The position numbers were made by a program, and so were the translations under genes. Below the pieces are notes generated by a model. That model saw only the letters and a program-made list of their open reading frames with translations. It was not told the origin of the DNA and searched no databases. This document shows positions 48,146-59,625 of a stretch of 64,000 bases of DNA, in pieces. The stretch comes from Erpetoichthys calabaricus (Eukaryota; Chordata; Cladistia; Polypteriformes; Polypteridae): positions 116,415,462-116,479,461 of the forward strand of contig NC_041394.2 of the NCBI RefSeq assembly GCF_900747795.2. The letters are read 5' to 3'. Within the stretch, counting starts at the first letter, position 1; each line of letters begins with the position of its first letter.

Positions 48146-49668
48146 CCCCTTTATTGGGAAGTGCGTCTTTAGATGCGCTCCGAAGACGACGCTAAATTGG
48201 GAAGATCATCTATAGACGCGCTTAATAAAAAGATTTTTCCCTTCTTGGGGGAATGCGTCTATGGATGCAATTGTTTCGGATTGGTGCTCTGCATGGTTCT
48301 GCCATCTAGTGTGATTTTTCTGAACTTGGTGGTCATAGTGGCACAGTTACAGTACAGACATCCTTTACTTGGGTGAAAGTTTTATGGTAGTTTCGAGACC
48401 AAACAACCCCTAATGGTACTTTTTCTTTCACTTGCCCTTAATCACATTTCTAAAGGAAAAGGATTTAATTTTGGCATTTATTTTTAGTGGATGAATGTCT
48501 TTCTTTCAGCAGTGTACCTTTGCAGATTTTATCATGTGCAAAGTTACAAGCATGTTTTGAACGTTTGAGATTTCTTTGCTTACCGCTCTTACTTTGCGAG
48601 TGGTAATTCAGTTAGTAGTTTTGCCCGTGTTTTGGTGTTTTACGTATAAGTTTCTTTTTTGAGATTTGTTCCTTCTGTGTAGCAATTAGACGTGTGTTAC
48701 CCATTATTTGATAATGAAGCATATAGTGACACCAGACCAGTTTCTCCAAAGATGTATAAAATCAAGCCTTTCTTTGACCACTACCTTTGAAAATTTCCTG
48801 GAAGTTACATTCCAGAGGGAGATCTTCCGATTGATGAAAGTTTACTACTATGGAAAGTCCGTCTAGGGTGGAAGGAATATATTTCGAAAAAAAGATCATG
48901 TTTTGGGATGGAATCCTCTATAAGCTTTGTGAGGCAAAAACTGGATATATGTGGAATATGATGATGTGCACGGGAAAAGATTCAGAACTTGTAAACGATG
49001 TAGGAGGGGTTGATGTACGTAATTTTACAAAACTGTTGCAGATTGTGCTAACATTTGCGGAGAAGCTACTGAATCAGGGTTATCTGATAGGACTAGACAA
49101 TTACTACAGCAGTCCCGAGCTGTATGAATTTTTAAATTTGATGGAAACTGATGTGGCAGGAACAGTAAGATCAAACAGAGAGGACCTGCCAAAATCTGTG
49201 ATAACAAAAAAATTTAAATCGGTAGAAGTTGCAACTTCATTCAGAAATAAGTTGAAGGCTTTGAAGTGGAAGGATAAGAGAGATGTTTGCATGATGAGCA
49301 GACATCTCATAAGAGATGTATAGTGTGTTTGTCACTCAAGCAGAGGAGGGAAACAATATGCTGCTGCAGATCCTGCAATGTTCCATTCTGCACTGCTCTG
49401 TTCTTTCGTGCGTACTACACGCAACTGGAGTAATAAGTGAAAAATTGAAAATTTGTACATAGTGTAAATAGCTCTACAAAAAAAACTAGCATGAAATTAG
49501 CTTATTGTTGCTAACAAAAAATTGTTTAAATAATTTTGTTTGCAGTTTAAAATTTCAGTTCACATGTCAGTTAGATAATATTCTAGCAAAATTCAACCAT
49601 TTCTATCGACAGATAAAGAACCCTACTAGGGGAGTGACTACTGAAAAAAGGGCCCCCATTAAAGGGGG
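48146..49668 (+). mobile_element. piggyBac-type element, internally deleted
   Basis: The left end is TTAA (48142-48145) followed by CCCCTTTATTGGG. The right end is the inverse CCCATTAAAGGGG at about 49656-49668, next to TATA rather than a clean TTAA. The interior (48750-49320) encodes the middle of a piggyBac transposase: MYKIKPFFDHYL, PEGDLPIDESLLLWK, then in a shifted frame KTGYMWNMMMCTGKDSELV, LLNQGYLIGLDNYYSSPELY and GTVRSNREDLPKS. One frameshift lies near 48860-48900, an in-frame TGA lies after HYL, and the C-terminal third is absent. Confidence 0.75.
48850..49323 (+). pseudogene. piggyBac transposase fragment
   Basis: 157-codon open frame covering the DDE core part. The conserved NQGYLIGLDNYYSSPEL carries the second catalytic Asp region and is followed by GTVRSNRED. 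The first 15 or so codons are out of frame relative to the family. The real N-terminal portion is upstream in another frame, and the last catalytic region is missing, so the fragment cannot transpose. Confidence 0.7.
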
Positions 49669-50121
49669 TATATTTTTAATTGTATTTTTGATATATTAAA
49701 ATGGTAAATGAAGATTTACTGAACGTTATATTTTCTAATTTTTTAATGTTTCATTTTTGCTTTTGACCTTGAATATTGTTTCTCTTATCTTTTATCTTTC
49801 TAATTCATAAATAAGCTCATGTGTCTGCTGTAGGTAGGTAGTTTTGTGGGCAAAAATAGCAACAAGCTATGGAGGTGAGAAACTTGGGTAGACATCAGGC
49901 AATGGGAAGGGAGATCCCCACTAAATGCCTCAGTGAGTCTACCTTCTGGGACAGTGGTCCTTGTGTTTAGGGTTTAGATGGTGCTAAATTGACGGTGAAT
50001 CGTAAAGGGTGGCTTAGACATAAGAAATAAGAACATAAGAAGAACATAAGTAATTTGACAAATGAGAGGACACCATTAAGTCTTTCAAGCTTGTTTGTTT
50101 AGCTAATTGCTAAGTAAATAT
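49669..50121. other. Spacer with a dispersed-repeat fragment
   Basis: 49669-50015 is unrecognised. 50020-50115 (AAGAACATAAGAAGAACATAAG, ATTTGACAAATGAGAGGACACCATTAAG) resembles a dispersed fish repeat with the usual GAGGCCATTCAG-type motif, class unassigned. Confidence 0.4.
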
Positions 50122-50125
50122 TTAA

Positions 50126-50713
50126 CTCTTTTTAGGGCGAATGTCGACTTTTGTCGACAGCTGGGGTTGAGGGGTAGAGGGCGATAATGAGCTGTAAATG
50201 CCAACAAAACTCACCGCTACATTATGGGTAGATCCGCTTTGCTAGAAGGACTGTTAGACTCGTGGACTTCATGTTGAATGTTTGTGTGTACATGAGTAGT
50301 GTAGAGTAAACAATGTCTAGAATGGCAAGAGAGCAAAGTGAATGTGCAAAGGAAAATACTCTGTGTGCACTTGATTTATTTATTTTTTGTTATTTGTGTG
50401 TTATCGCTGAATCAGACTTTGATTTATCAAACTCTGATTTGAATGCAAGCGATCTGGAAATCGAAAACGAGAGACAGGTAGCTGTTTTATTTCCTGAAAG
50501 TGCCTTTTACAGCTTATGATGTATGTAATAAGTATGTGAATTTACATCCTGAAGAGGCTCCTGGAACAAACAACAGAGTGACATTTGTCATAAATAAGTA
50601 TTTTATTGTGATTTATTGAGTGAAACCATTGCTTTTTAGAAAACTGAGTTTTTTGGAAAAATATGCAGCCCTGGGAGAAAAGGTTAAAAGAAAAATTATT
50701 AGCCCTTAAAGCG
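50126..50713 (+). mobile_element. Short piggyBac-like element with TTAA duplication
   Basis: 588 bases between TTAA at 50122-50125 and TTAA at 50714-50717. Ends CTCTTTTTAGGGCGAAT and the inverse ATTAGCCCTTAAAGCG pair over about 16 bases. A small hairpin GTCGACTTTTGTCGAC lies just inside the left end. The open frame 50313-50519 (ESDFDLSNSDLNASDLEIE) looks like the acidic N terminus of a piggyBac transposase. The rest is deleted, so it is a non-autonomous derivative, of a different family from the element at 48146. Confidence 0.75.
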
Positions 50714-50717
50714 TTAA

Positions 50718-52170
50718 AATAAATCTTACTTATTACCTGCTTGCTATGGCGACTTCTGTCCTTCTGTCTTGGTTTACTGCCGGTCGTTTTACACAGCTAT
50801 GCACTACATTGACCTCCAGCCTTTGTCTCTGAATTCCTGCAGGAAAGGCGACTTGAATGGCATGCACTGTGCATGCTCCTACTTCTGTGGGCAAATCTGG
50901 TGAGCATGTGCCCGAAACATACCCAGAACATGAGACCAAGGCACAGAGTGAAGAAAATATATTCTGTCAAGGGATGACTTTCATTCATTTTGTGAAACTT
51001 TTGTTATATATCAGGCAGTGATATTCAGATTGTAGCTATCTGTGGGTACATGTGGCTGATTTAAAAATGTATCTCCCCTACATCTAATTCTGATGTAGTA
51101 AACTGTTGGGGTAAAGAATTCCATACTTACTGGCTGTGGTGCTGGTTAGAGCATTACATACAGTGTTCTGTCTAGCAAATTATGGAAACAAATGCCCTCT
51201 ATTTTACAATGTCTGATATTTAGCTGAAAGCAAAAACAAACATGTATAGGAAGAGAAGCATCAGGTTTTCAGAGAGGATTGGGAAGAGGAGTTTTATTCA
51301 TACATAGTGAAGGTAGTAAATCTGTCACTAAAATATGGCAGTTCTATGCCTCAGTGCAAGAGATCCAGTTTGACAAGATATCTAACCATCTTTGCTGGAA
51401 ACTTTCCTATTTGTTGGCAACTTTGAAAAGGCAAACTCAAGGGGCTGAAGAAAAAAAGAAACATGTTGGAATAGGTGAAGAAAGCTACAACTACCTTATA
51501 TCAGGTTTTGTACGAATTTATAAAATGAATGAAACTATAATCTACAGAGGTTACAAGATGATAAAGAATTGCTTAGTTGTGGTGTGATACTCTTTCTCCA
51601 ACAAAAGGGACTAATAACAAAAAATAAAAAAAACACTGCAAGTGTCAGATTTCAGTGTAGATTGAAGGGTATTGAATATACTGTACCTACGCAAATAGCC
51701 AGTGCCACCCCTAGCCAAACTGGGCCCTACTCTGCCAATCCCTGAATTCACTACATTTATTATTTCTTTCAACCGCTTATTTTGAACAATAAATATACAC
51801 ATATCATAAACTTAATAAAAACTTTAATGTCAAATACAAATACTTTTTTAAAATAATGAAATCATGAAAGTGAATGTTTAGGGGTTTCTTCAGTTTCTTT
51901 GTTGCATATCACAACTGCGCACATCTACATTTTCTAGAAACAAAGTAATTTATTAGGTCATCATACAATAGCTTCTGTTGAAGGTCTGCGTTGATGCTGA
52001 TGATAGGCAAGCTGCTTATATGTTCTTTTGCCATGGATGACCTCAAGCATGACTTGATGAAATTACGTTTTAAAATACTGGTAACTAGAAGAGATACTGC
52101 AATCGGGAGGGCAACCCATAGATTTGGACTTTTATGATATTTAATGGCAATGATATACCAATTAATCTGT
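50718..52170. other. Unannotated spacer
   Basis: No recognised gene or repeat. A 102-codon frame at 51279-51587 has normal composition but no recognisable domain or splice context, so it is left uncalled. Confidence 0.35.
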
Positions 52171-52197
52171 TTCCTTTATAAATGAAGGCCTAATTAG

Positions 52198-52440
52198 TTC
52201 ATAATAATAATAATAACAATAATAATAATAATGCAATCTATTGGGAATCATTGTGCCTTTGTTTCTTGATATTGCCAACAGTAACATTTGTGACATGTTA
52301 TACAATAACAACAAAAACAATTTTAATAATAATATTACAACTACTACTACTAATAATAATAGCAAAAAAAGATAATAATGTAAAGTACAACAACTACTAC
52401 AACTACTACTAATGTATAAAATGCTACTACTACTACTACT
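52198..52440. repeat. Trinucleotide-rich tract (TAA/CTA)
   Basis: Interrupted ATAATA runs at 52200-52232 and 52325-52365, and CTACTA runs at 52330-52350, 52388-52412 and 52422-52440. A compound, decayed microsatellite. Confidence 0.75.
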
Positions 52441-55140
52441 GAAAGTGCTTAATAAACTTACATGATGCAGTAAATACTGGGTCAAAATGAAGTTGAATAT
52501 TTAGAAATCTAAAAAATGAAATGAATATGTGAATACATCAGCTACACTTTGAATTTATCATTTTATCCTTCCAATGTCAGCATATAGCAATACGGCATTA
52601 AGCACATCAGTAATGTTGGCTACCAATAAAATGAACCAACAGTTGAAGTTAATCTGAGCTATTGCTCTTTTTGGATGTCAAAGTTGTTATGTATGGCACT
52701 TTCAATTAAGACAATACACTCAACATGTCCATCAATGCCAGCAGCCTTTAACAATGTGTAGAGGTCCCGAGGTCTATATGGCAGTAATAAATAATTCTTG
52801 CCAGGTAGGTACTGTAACTTGAGATATCTGTTAAACACTCATTATCAAAAATATTACTCATAATGCTACTCAATTAATCCAGTAAACTGCTAGCTTTAGT
52901 ATAGTGGCAATTAATGTTACATTAGCTAGCCTACTGGAAGCTGGACAAATTTAAATTTCTAAACACAACAGCAAGTGCAGCATGATCTGCTTCTTCATGC
53001 TTTCATTTTTTTTTCTTTTCTGTGCTCGTAACTACTGTTGACTTGAAGCCATCTCTCTTTCTCTTAATAGCAAATTGTCACAATGATGTTAATCTGACGA
53101 GTCATAAAACCTCATAGAGTCAAGCCGTTAACATTTTATATTATAATTCAATAATGTTACATGATATGCCTGGTCACACTATGATTAAGAATAGGGTTGT
53201 GGGAGGAGGTATCTACGGTAACTCAAGTCAATTAAACCAAGTGTCAAAAATGTGTAATCCAATTGGCTTTCCAGCAGAGCTCCTGAATTGCAAAGGTCTG
53301 TGAACACCCAACAACCCCCCCCACATCAGTCCTCTGATCACAGGCCCCGTCCACAGTGCATGATTGATGTGTAAGAAGGGGTGCATTTGCAGATAGCAGA
53401 GTATAAAATAGAGAGCTCTCGATTGCTGAATTTATTAATCGTGTAATGGCCAAATGCTTGTATATGAATTGTCCCAATTATTAATATTTATAAGAGCCAT
53501 TATTACATATTTTAAAATCCCAGAGGAACTGCAAACTTGATTCCTCTCAAAAAATAAAGAAAAATCTCTCTAAACGTTGTGTGTAAGTGCACCTCCTCCA
53601 TTATGACACAGTGAAAGTGTTCAGGTACACATAGTGATTCATAGTCCACTATTTACTTCAGGAACACTTTCAACGTACCAAATTAACCAAGTCAGCTTCA
53701 AATAGCATGGGCTGCAATCCAGACATGATATGTATCAATGACATGCGGTGAGGTTCATGTCTGGTGAGGCACAGACTCCTACAGAGTCAGATTTACAAAT
53801 ATATGAACCCCCAAGATTAGCTTATTCACTATTCAATTGGCAGCATGCACATTGACTACTGATTATGTTTCATATTTCATCAGCATTCTTTACACACACA
53901 AGTAAGGGACATACAGTATATGACTAAGAAAGAATGTTACATTTACAGTATAGTGGCATTTGCTCTGCACCCTCCATGTGTTCTAAATTGGCCGTTGCAA
54001 TTCCACAATTCATACTCATTCAATACAAATGAAGTATAGAGTAGTGAACAAAAAAAAATTATTTCAATTTTGACCTCAATTGAAATATTTAGTTGTTTTT
54101 AAAAGCTTTTAATTCTGACGCTTTAATCAATTTAATACAGACTGTTCAACAAAAGGATAATAAGAAAAACTAAAGAATATTTTATTTAAGGTCAAAATTT
54201 AGTTTTTTAAATATTGGATTGTTTTTTTCTTAGTCTGATCCCATTTTTTATAAAATTGAAATCTGTTTATTTTGTTACCTTTATTTGTAAATGAAGTCCA
54301 TGCGCCTATCCTTCTCCATGAAAATCTCTGTCAATTTCTTGTAAAAGTCCTCCTTATTTTCCTTTAGTTTTAAAAATCTTAATCTTCCATTTTGGACAAA
54401 TTCAGAACAAAAAAATAAAAATAAACAGACCAGGGCAGTGCACTTGACTTTCTGATATCGCTAACTTATTGGTGCCGCTGCGTAGAAGAACAGCAGCAAC
54501 AAGCACCTGTTGGGTTCGCATGCACTCCCTTCAGTGCAGCACAGTACTGTCTGTCTCACCTTGTGCCTTATCACTATGGTTTTGTGTTCGATCAGCAAGA
54601 CTAAATATGTCACACACATCCATTACAGATATTAACCAGACTGTGGAAAGTCAGGGTGTATAATAAACGTGTCTGCAAACATTATATTGGTGACATACAG
54701 AGAGATGGCAACAGGCACGCGTCAATTGCATGCATGAGCCTCGTGTATGAGGGAGAGTGCAGTCCAAGGTGAGGTGAGGATTGGCTCGTCACTGCCACAC
54801 CGCGCGTATTTTAACAGGAAATACGCCAGTTCAGCGATTTTGACTATATAAATGATCAAAGTTATTGGAATCATACAGAAAACAAATTTATAGTACAGAC
54901 CATTGTACACATTTATTATATATTATCTTTATTAGTTTTTTTTACTTTTAATGATGACAGTTGAGGCTCTGTCTCACCTGCCTCCCCTGACCGCACATCC
55001 CTGATATGTATTATGATAATACATGACTGGGAAAATAACAGTTTGTAAATGAGTACTAAGGAGATCGATGCCACTGAGTTGATTTGCAAGTCTCTTCCTT
55101 CCACAATAAATCTTCACTTAAACCTACTGTGTCAATGGCT
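52441..55140. other. Spacer with unassigned dispersed-repeat pieces
   Basis: No gene was recognised. Pieces at about 53735-53830 (GACATGCGGTGAGGTTCATG, GTCTGGTGAGGCACAGACTC) and about 54750-54870 (CACTGCCACACCGCGCG, AACAGGAAATACGCCAG) look like two parts of one dispersed fish DNA element from memory of similar sequences. Ends and family could not be determined. The intervening sequence is AT-rich. Confidence 0.35.
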
Positions 55141-55169
55141 CCTCTTCTCAATCCAAACTAACCAGGCAT

Positions 55170-56275
55170 TGGACGCGGGCTGATGTGTGTCCCAGGTCCT
55201 AGCGCCCTATTCCCCGAGCCAGCTGCGGCCTTGCGTCATTCTACAGAGACACAGACGGGACAGGGGCTGTGCTTTTGCCATGGGCAGACCCAAACCGTCA
55301 CGGCGTCCCAGAGGAAAAGGAGGAATTGAGGGAAGAATGCCGGTTCCTCCGATAAGGGAGGATGTGAGGCAGGACACTGCCGTCTCTGCAGAGGGAGACC
55401 CCACAGCCGGCTGAGGTGATGGGAGTGTGTGCGGTCCTGTCACATGTCCAAACACGGGGGGCATGGACGTCACGAAAAGGGGGCCGAGGTGGCAACCCCG
55501 GGGTGCCGGTCAGAAGGGGGAGCGTTGCCTACGTAAGAGACGAGGAGACACCGAGTGGCGGCGTCAAGGCAACGTCTAGGCCCCTTGTTATGGTTTATAT
55601 TTTGCAGAACCGGGCCCTGGAGCGGAGTATGTCGGCTTCTCACCGTGGAAGACCTGCCCTCGCGGGACGGGCCGCTGGCCCCTGGGGTATCAGCTTGTGG
55701 TGGGGTACTGTGGCACGCGGCTGGGGGTGGTACCCAACCTGGACGCCCAGGAGGACCAGAGGAGGGCTTGCGCCTCCTCCAGACCATGAGGGGGCAACTG
55801 TCCTGGTTGCTTTGGGGGGCCACGGGTACAGAGCTTTGAAACTCAACCCTGTAGGGGCCCGTGGTCACCGCCAGGGGGCGCCTTGGACCTCAGCACTTCC
55901 GCCACACCAGGAAGTGCTGGGGGGGAAGAGAAGCAGGGACACACGGAGTGCTTCCGGGGATGCAGCCGGCACTTCCGCCACACTGGGGGTGGTCCGGTGG
56001 AAGATTGCCAGAACACACCTGGAGCATATCCGGGGGAACATAAAAGGGGCCGCCTCCCTTCATTCAAAGCTGGAGTCGGGTGGAAGAGGATGGAAGTCGA
56101 AGGAGAGGAGTGGAGGCGGTCCTGAGGGAGAAGGCATTGTGAAAGGGCCTGGACTTTTGGGGTGATTGGTGCTGCGGCACTGGGTTGTGTGTGAGCATCA
56201 TCTGTAAATACTTGTAAATAAATGTGCGTTGGGTGACAAAATGATGTCTGCCTGTCTGTGTCCAGGCTGCTTCCC
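55170..56275 (+). mobile_element. GC-rich LTR-retrotransposon remnant (fossil)
   Basis: A 1.1-kb block much richer in GC than its surroundings. Its 3' half (about 55700-56275) has the layout of the two solo LTRs: CATAAAAGGGGCC, GCTGGAGTCGGGTGGAAGAGG, a purine-rich leader, AATAAA at 56217-56222 and a CTGTCTGTGTCC end. The 5' half may be attached interior. The long open frames on both strands are probably by-products of GC bias. Exact ends and target duplication were not found. Broken. Confidence 0.5.
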
Positions 56276-56386
56276 AAAACTGTTAAAAAGAATCCTGAAC
56301 CACAGAAGTTGTTTGCAGCAGGAGGATGTTGAGTTCTGTCATTTTAAAGTCTGACAGAACACTTCACTTTCTTCACCCTGAGCCGT

Positions 56387-57160
56387 CTAATACAACAAAG
56401 TCAGCTTAGCCAAATCAGTTTTCTATGAGTATCAAAGTATTATTAATGCATGCAATGATTAAGTAGGCTCTTAACATGACTACAATACACACATCTTGCT
56501 ATGTTTCCTTTTCCGCTTTACTTTACAATTAGAAATGCAACAAGCTTGAACAATCTCTGAGCCCAGATTCTCCTGTCATTTTCAGACTGTTGTTTGCCTC
56601 TGGTGACTTAGCTATGATTTGGTCTATTATCACTATCTCTCTGTTTACTACTATATGAATAAAAAGAAGGGCATGGAAGAAGTAGACTCTCATACTTGGG
56701 GTCTGTTTCCACAAAACTATCAGGACAGGCCTATAATGTTTCAGCTATATAGAAAAATAGACAAAGAAAAGAGTAAAATACACAGACACAGAAACGAGAG
56801 AGTGTCCCAGGATTCTGAGCTTCCTCCAGATCATTTTTTCAGACTTTGAGCTTGCTGTTTTTTGTTTTGTGTGTTGGTCACTGCTAAACTTTATGTGCCT
56901 GATCTCATTTTTAATTTTCATATTGCTTGTTTGCCTCTGAATCCATCGCATAATTGATGGAAAGAAATTTGGATACCCTTTTAATTCTTTAGCAAAGCTG
57001 ATCCGAAATTTGCATTATCAGCATCATTTAAATAAGTTGCAAAGTAGATAACTGTGAAAAAAGGCTATCAAGTATGTGCCACTTAACCAAAAAAAAAAAA
57101 ATTGAATTGACCGAATGCCTTGAACAAAAAAAAACAAAGAAATCCATAAACATCAATGTA
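56387..57160 (+). repeat. Direct repeat, copy B
   Basis: Partner of 46610-47345, same orientation, about 9.8 kb apart. Homology may resume at about 57360-57460 (GTTGTTAAAGTA, TTACTTAGGTCC), matching 47930-48010 beyond the Tc1-like relic of copy A. This suggests the original unit was about 1.1 kb or longer. Confidence 0.65.
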
Positions 57161-58240
57161 TTCTGAGACCACAGGACTGACTGGCCCACCATGAATCTTG
57201 GAACATCCATAGTCCAGAGGTTATGAGGTCAATGTATGCTGGAGAGAGGTGGAAGCACACATATAATTCCTCTTATTCTCTCCCAAGTATCAAGGCGTTA
57301 AGAAGTATCACAACAAAAGTATTAATTAAGATAAAGCAGACAGTCTGAAAATACTATTTCTGAAAAATGTTCATGTTGTTAAAGTAGTGACCTATGTGGT
57401 CTACATGCATCAAACAGAAATCTTCATAAATGGCAAATTTACTTAGGTCCCCAGGGATAAAAACTTTTCCAGGAGTGTGCTTATGACTAGTTGTCCTTGT
57501 CTATGAACTGTAAGGTTTCACAGTTTGGCACTAAAAAACAACAAAAAAAAAAACAACTCAATGCCTTGTTAATAAAGGCAATTTTAATATGTGAATCAGA
57601 AAGGTCTAATATGCCTAATATGGTGGCGCAGTACTTATTATCTCTTCTTGCTTACAGGTATTGGAATTTGGCACATTTTAACAATACAGTGGAACCTCGG
57701 TTTGCGAGCATAATTAGTTCTGGAAACGTGCTCACAGTCCAAAGCACTCGTATATCAAAGTGAATTTCCCCATAAGAAATAATAGAAACTCAGATGATTG
57801 GTTCCACAACCCCAAACTATTCATATAAAAATGATTAATACAAAATATAAAGTAAAAATACATAAAACAAATTAACCTGCACTTTACTTGAAACGAATTG
57901 TGGCTGGTGTGAGTGAGTTTCTAAATTCTTGTGGGATTCCACCCAATGGGACGACACACGGAAGAGCATCCCAAAGCAATCGCAGTCTCCTAGCGCTGTA
58001 GCAGTTCACTGTAAAAGCAAATCTGAAAAGATCGCGGACATGCTATAAGCACCTACCGTCGATGGGTGATACAAAGAACAAGGAACATTATAAATGCGCT
58101 GTGTCTGTGTATAGGAGAGTGGCAGATCCCGCTACAATAAATAACGTGTTGTTGCTGTTTCAAGCTGGAATAAAGCTGGTGTTGCTAAAGTATTGAGACT
58201 CCGCTTCGTGTTTTGGGTGCAAGAATGGGGACTCGCACGT

Positions 58241-58245
58241 CACAG

Positions 58246-58277
<32 letters not shown>

Positions 58278-58282
58278 CACAC
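58241..58282. repeat. (CA)n microsatellite
   Basis: About 20 CA units, one replaced by CG. Confidence 0.9.
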
Positions 58283-58511
58283 AAAGCTTGTAGTAAACAG
58301 TATACACTCGTACGGATCCACTGAACAGTATCATCTCCAGACACTCCCCCACACTATGCAACTCTTCAATTGCCACCCGGGGGGGTAAAACGTTAACATT
58401 ATTCAAAGTTATTGTCTGTCTGTATACCTGCATTGTTATCACTCTTTAATTTAATATTGTTTTCAGTTAGTAAGCTGCTGTTGGAGTATGTGAATTTCCC
58501 TTGGGATTATA

Positions 58512-58614
<103 letters not shown>

Positions 58615-58868
58615 ATCTAATCTATATGACTGACGCACGCCGACTCAGACGGAGAATAGGAGACGATTGCCCACAATCCCCGCAGCGAGAGAGAGAAGAA
58701 TCATCAGCTCAGTTGTGATCACATGACGCTAATCATACAAAGCGTATACATACTACTCGTATTGCAAGACCTCTCTTGTTTCTCAAGTCAAAATTTATTC
58801 AAAATTTTAGCTCGTCTTGCAAAACACTCGTAAACCAAGTTACTCCCGCAAACCGAGGTTCCACTGTA

Positions 58869-59438
58869 TGTAGATTTTTTAAACAGATGTTTGTTAATCC
58901 TTCTCCAGTTCAACTTTAGGTTTTTAAGCCTAAATCCATCTGGTTTGAGTAAGTTTAAGACCTTACAGGTTGTGTCTGGTGTTGTCTGGATAGACTGTGG
59001 TTCCTTGTCATCCTGTAATAGACAAGGCAGATGTAGAAAATTAATGGATGAATTGATTGTGTTGTATGACAGTTAAGACTTTGAATCGGCTGTATCTCTA
59101 AGTGAGGATGCCCTATCTAATTCAATTCAATTCTGTTAATTTCATATTTTTTAGGTCATTTTTATTTGGTTGATGTAATTGAAACTCATAACACTGAAAG
59201 AAATTTAAATGTTTTCAAAGGACTGTTCAGTGAATGGCACATTTTATAGAGGCAATCCAGTTTTACACTTTATTGATTTCCTTTTTCCAGTCTCATTTAC
59301 TTTGGAAATCATATGTAGATGAGTGGGGTTCTTATTTAACACCATGCTCAGCATTAAACAGAGACAGACAGAGGTGGGAAGGGTGGGTGAGAAAGTGGGC
59401 AAAGAGCACCGTTAACAGAGACAGTACATTCATTTCAG
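58869..59438. other. Spacer upstream of the second SLC7 exon
   Basis: No exon was recognised. If the exon at 59439 is preceded by an N-terminal exon, that exon could lie here or further upstream but has no distinctive sequence. The pyrimidine tract before 59438 is weak (TACATTCATTTCAG). Confidence 0.35.
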
Positions 59439-59625
59439 AATTGGCAAGTTCAGAAACTGTTTACTTGAGGAAAAAATGTCAACCTTCTGGGATCAGTGTG
59501 CCTTATTGTAGGCACAGTGGTAGGAAGTGGGATTTTTATTGCTCCAAAAGGTATTTTGAAAAACTCTGGCAATGTCGGCATGTCTCTTATCATCTGGTTG
59601 GCCACAGGAATTATCTCTTCTTTTG
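59439..59625 (+). pseudogene. Early coding exon of a second SLC7 amino-acid transporter, frameshifted
   Basis: The reading covers VYLRK, then [37 protein letters not shown] and [13 protein letters not shown]. This is the first membrane region of SLC7 light chains, with the substrate-binding GSGIF motif, and ends at a GTACGT donor in phase 1 as in other members. LRKK and VNLLG are in different frames: the A run 59471-59476 has six A where five would give one open frame. An in-frame TGA otherwise precedes VNLLG. The acceptor at 59437-59438 is tentative. The + orientation and 40-kb distance from the SLC7 3' exons suggest a tandem paralogue whose later exons lie beyond the window. It is a pseudogene or carries a homopolymer sequencing error. 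Confidence 0.8.

Noticed and set aside
52162-52485. 107-codon Ser/Tyr/Leu-rich frame on the - strand
   Set aside because: Translation of a trinucleotide repeat tract, with no domain.
55416-56165. 249-codon GC-rich open frame
   Set aside because: Composition is arginine- and glycine-rich, frames are open on both strands, and it overlaps LTR-like regulatory sequence. No domain was recognised.
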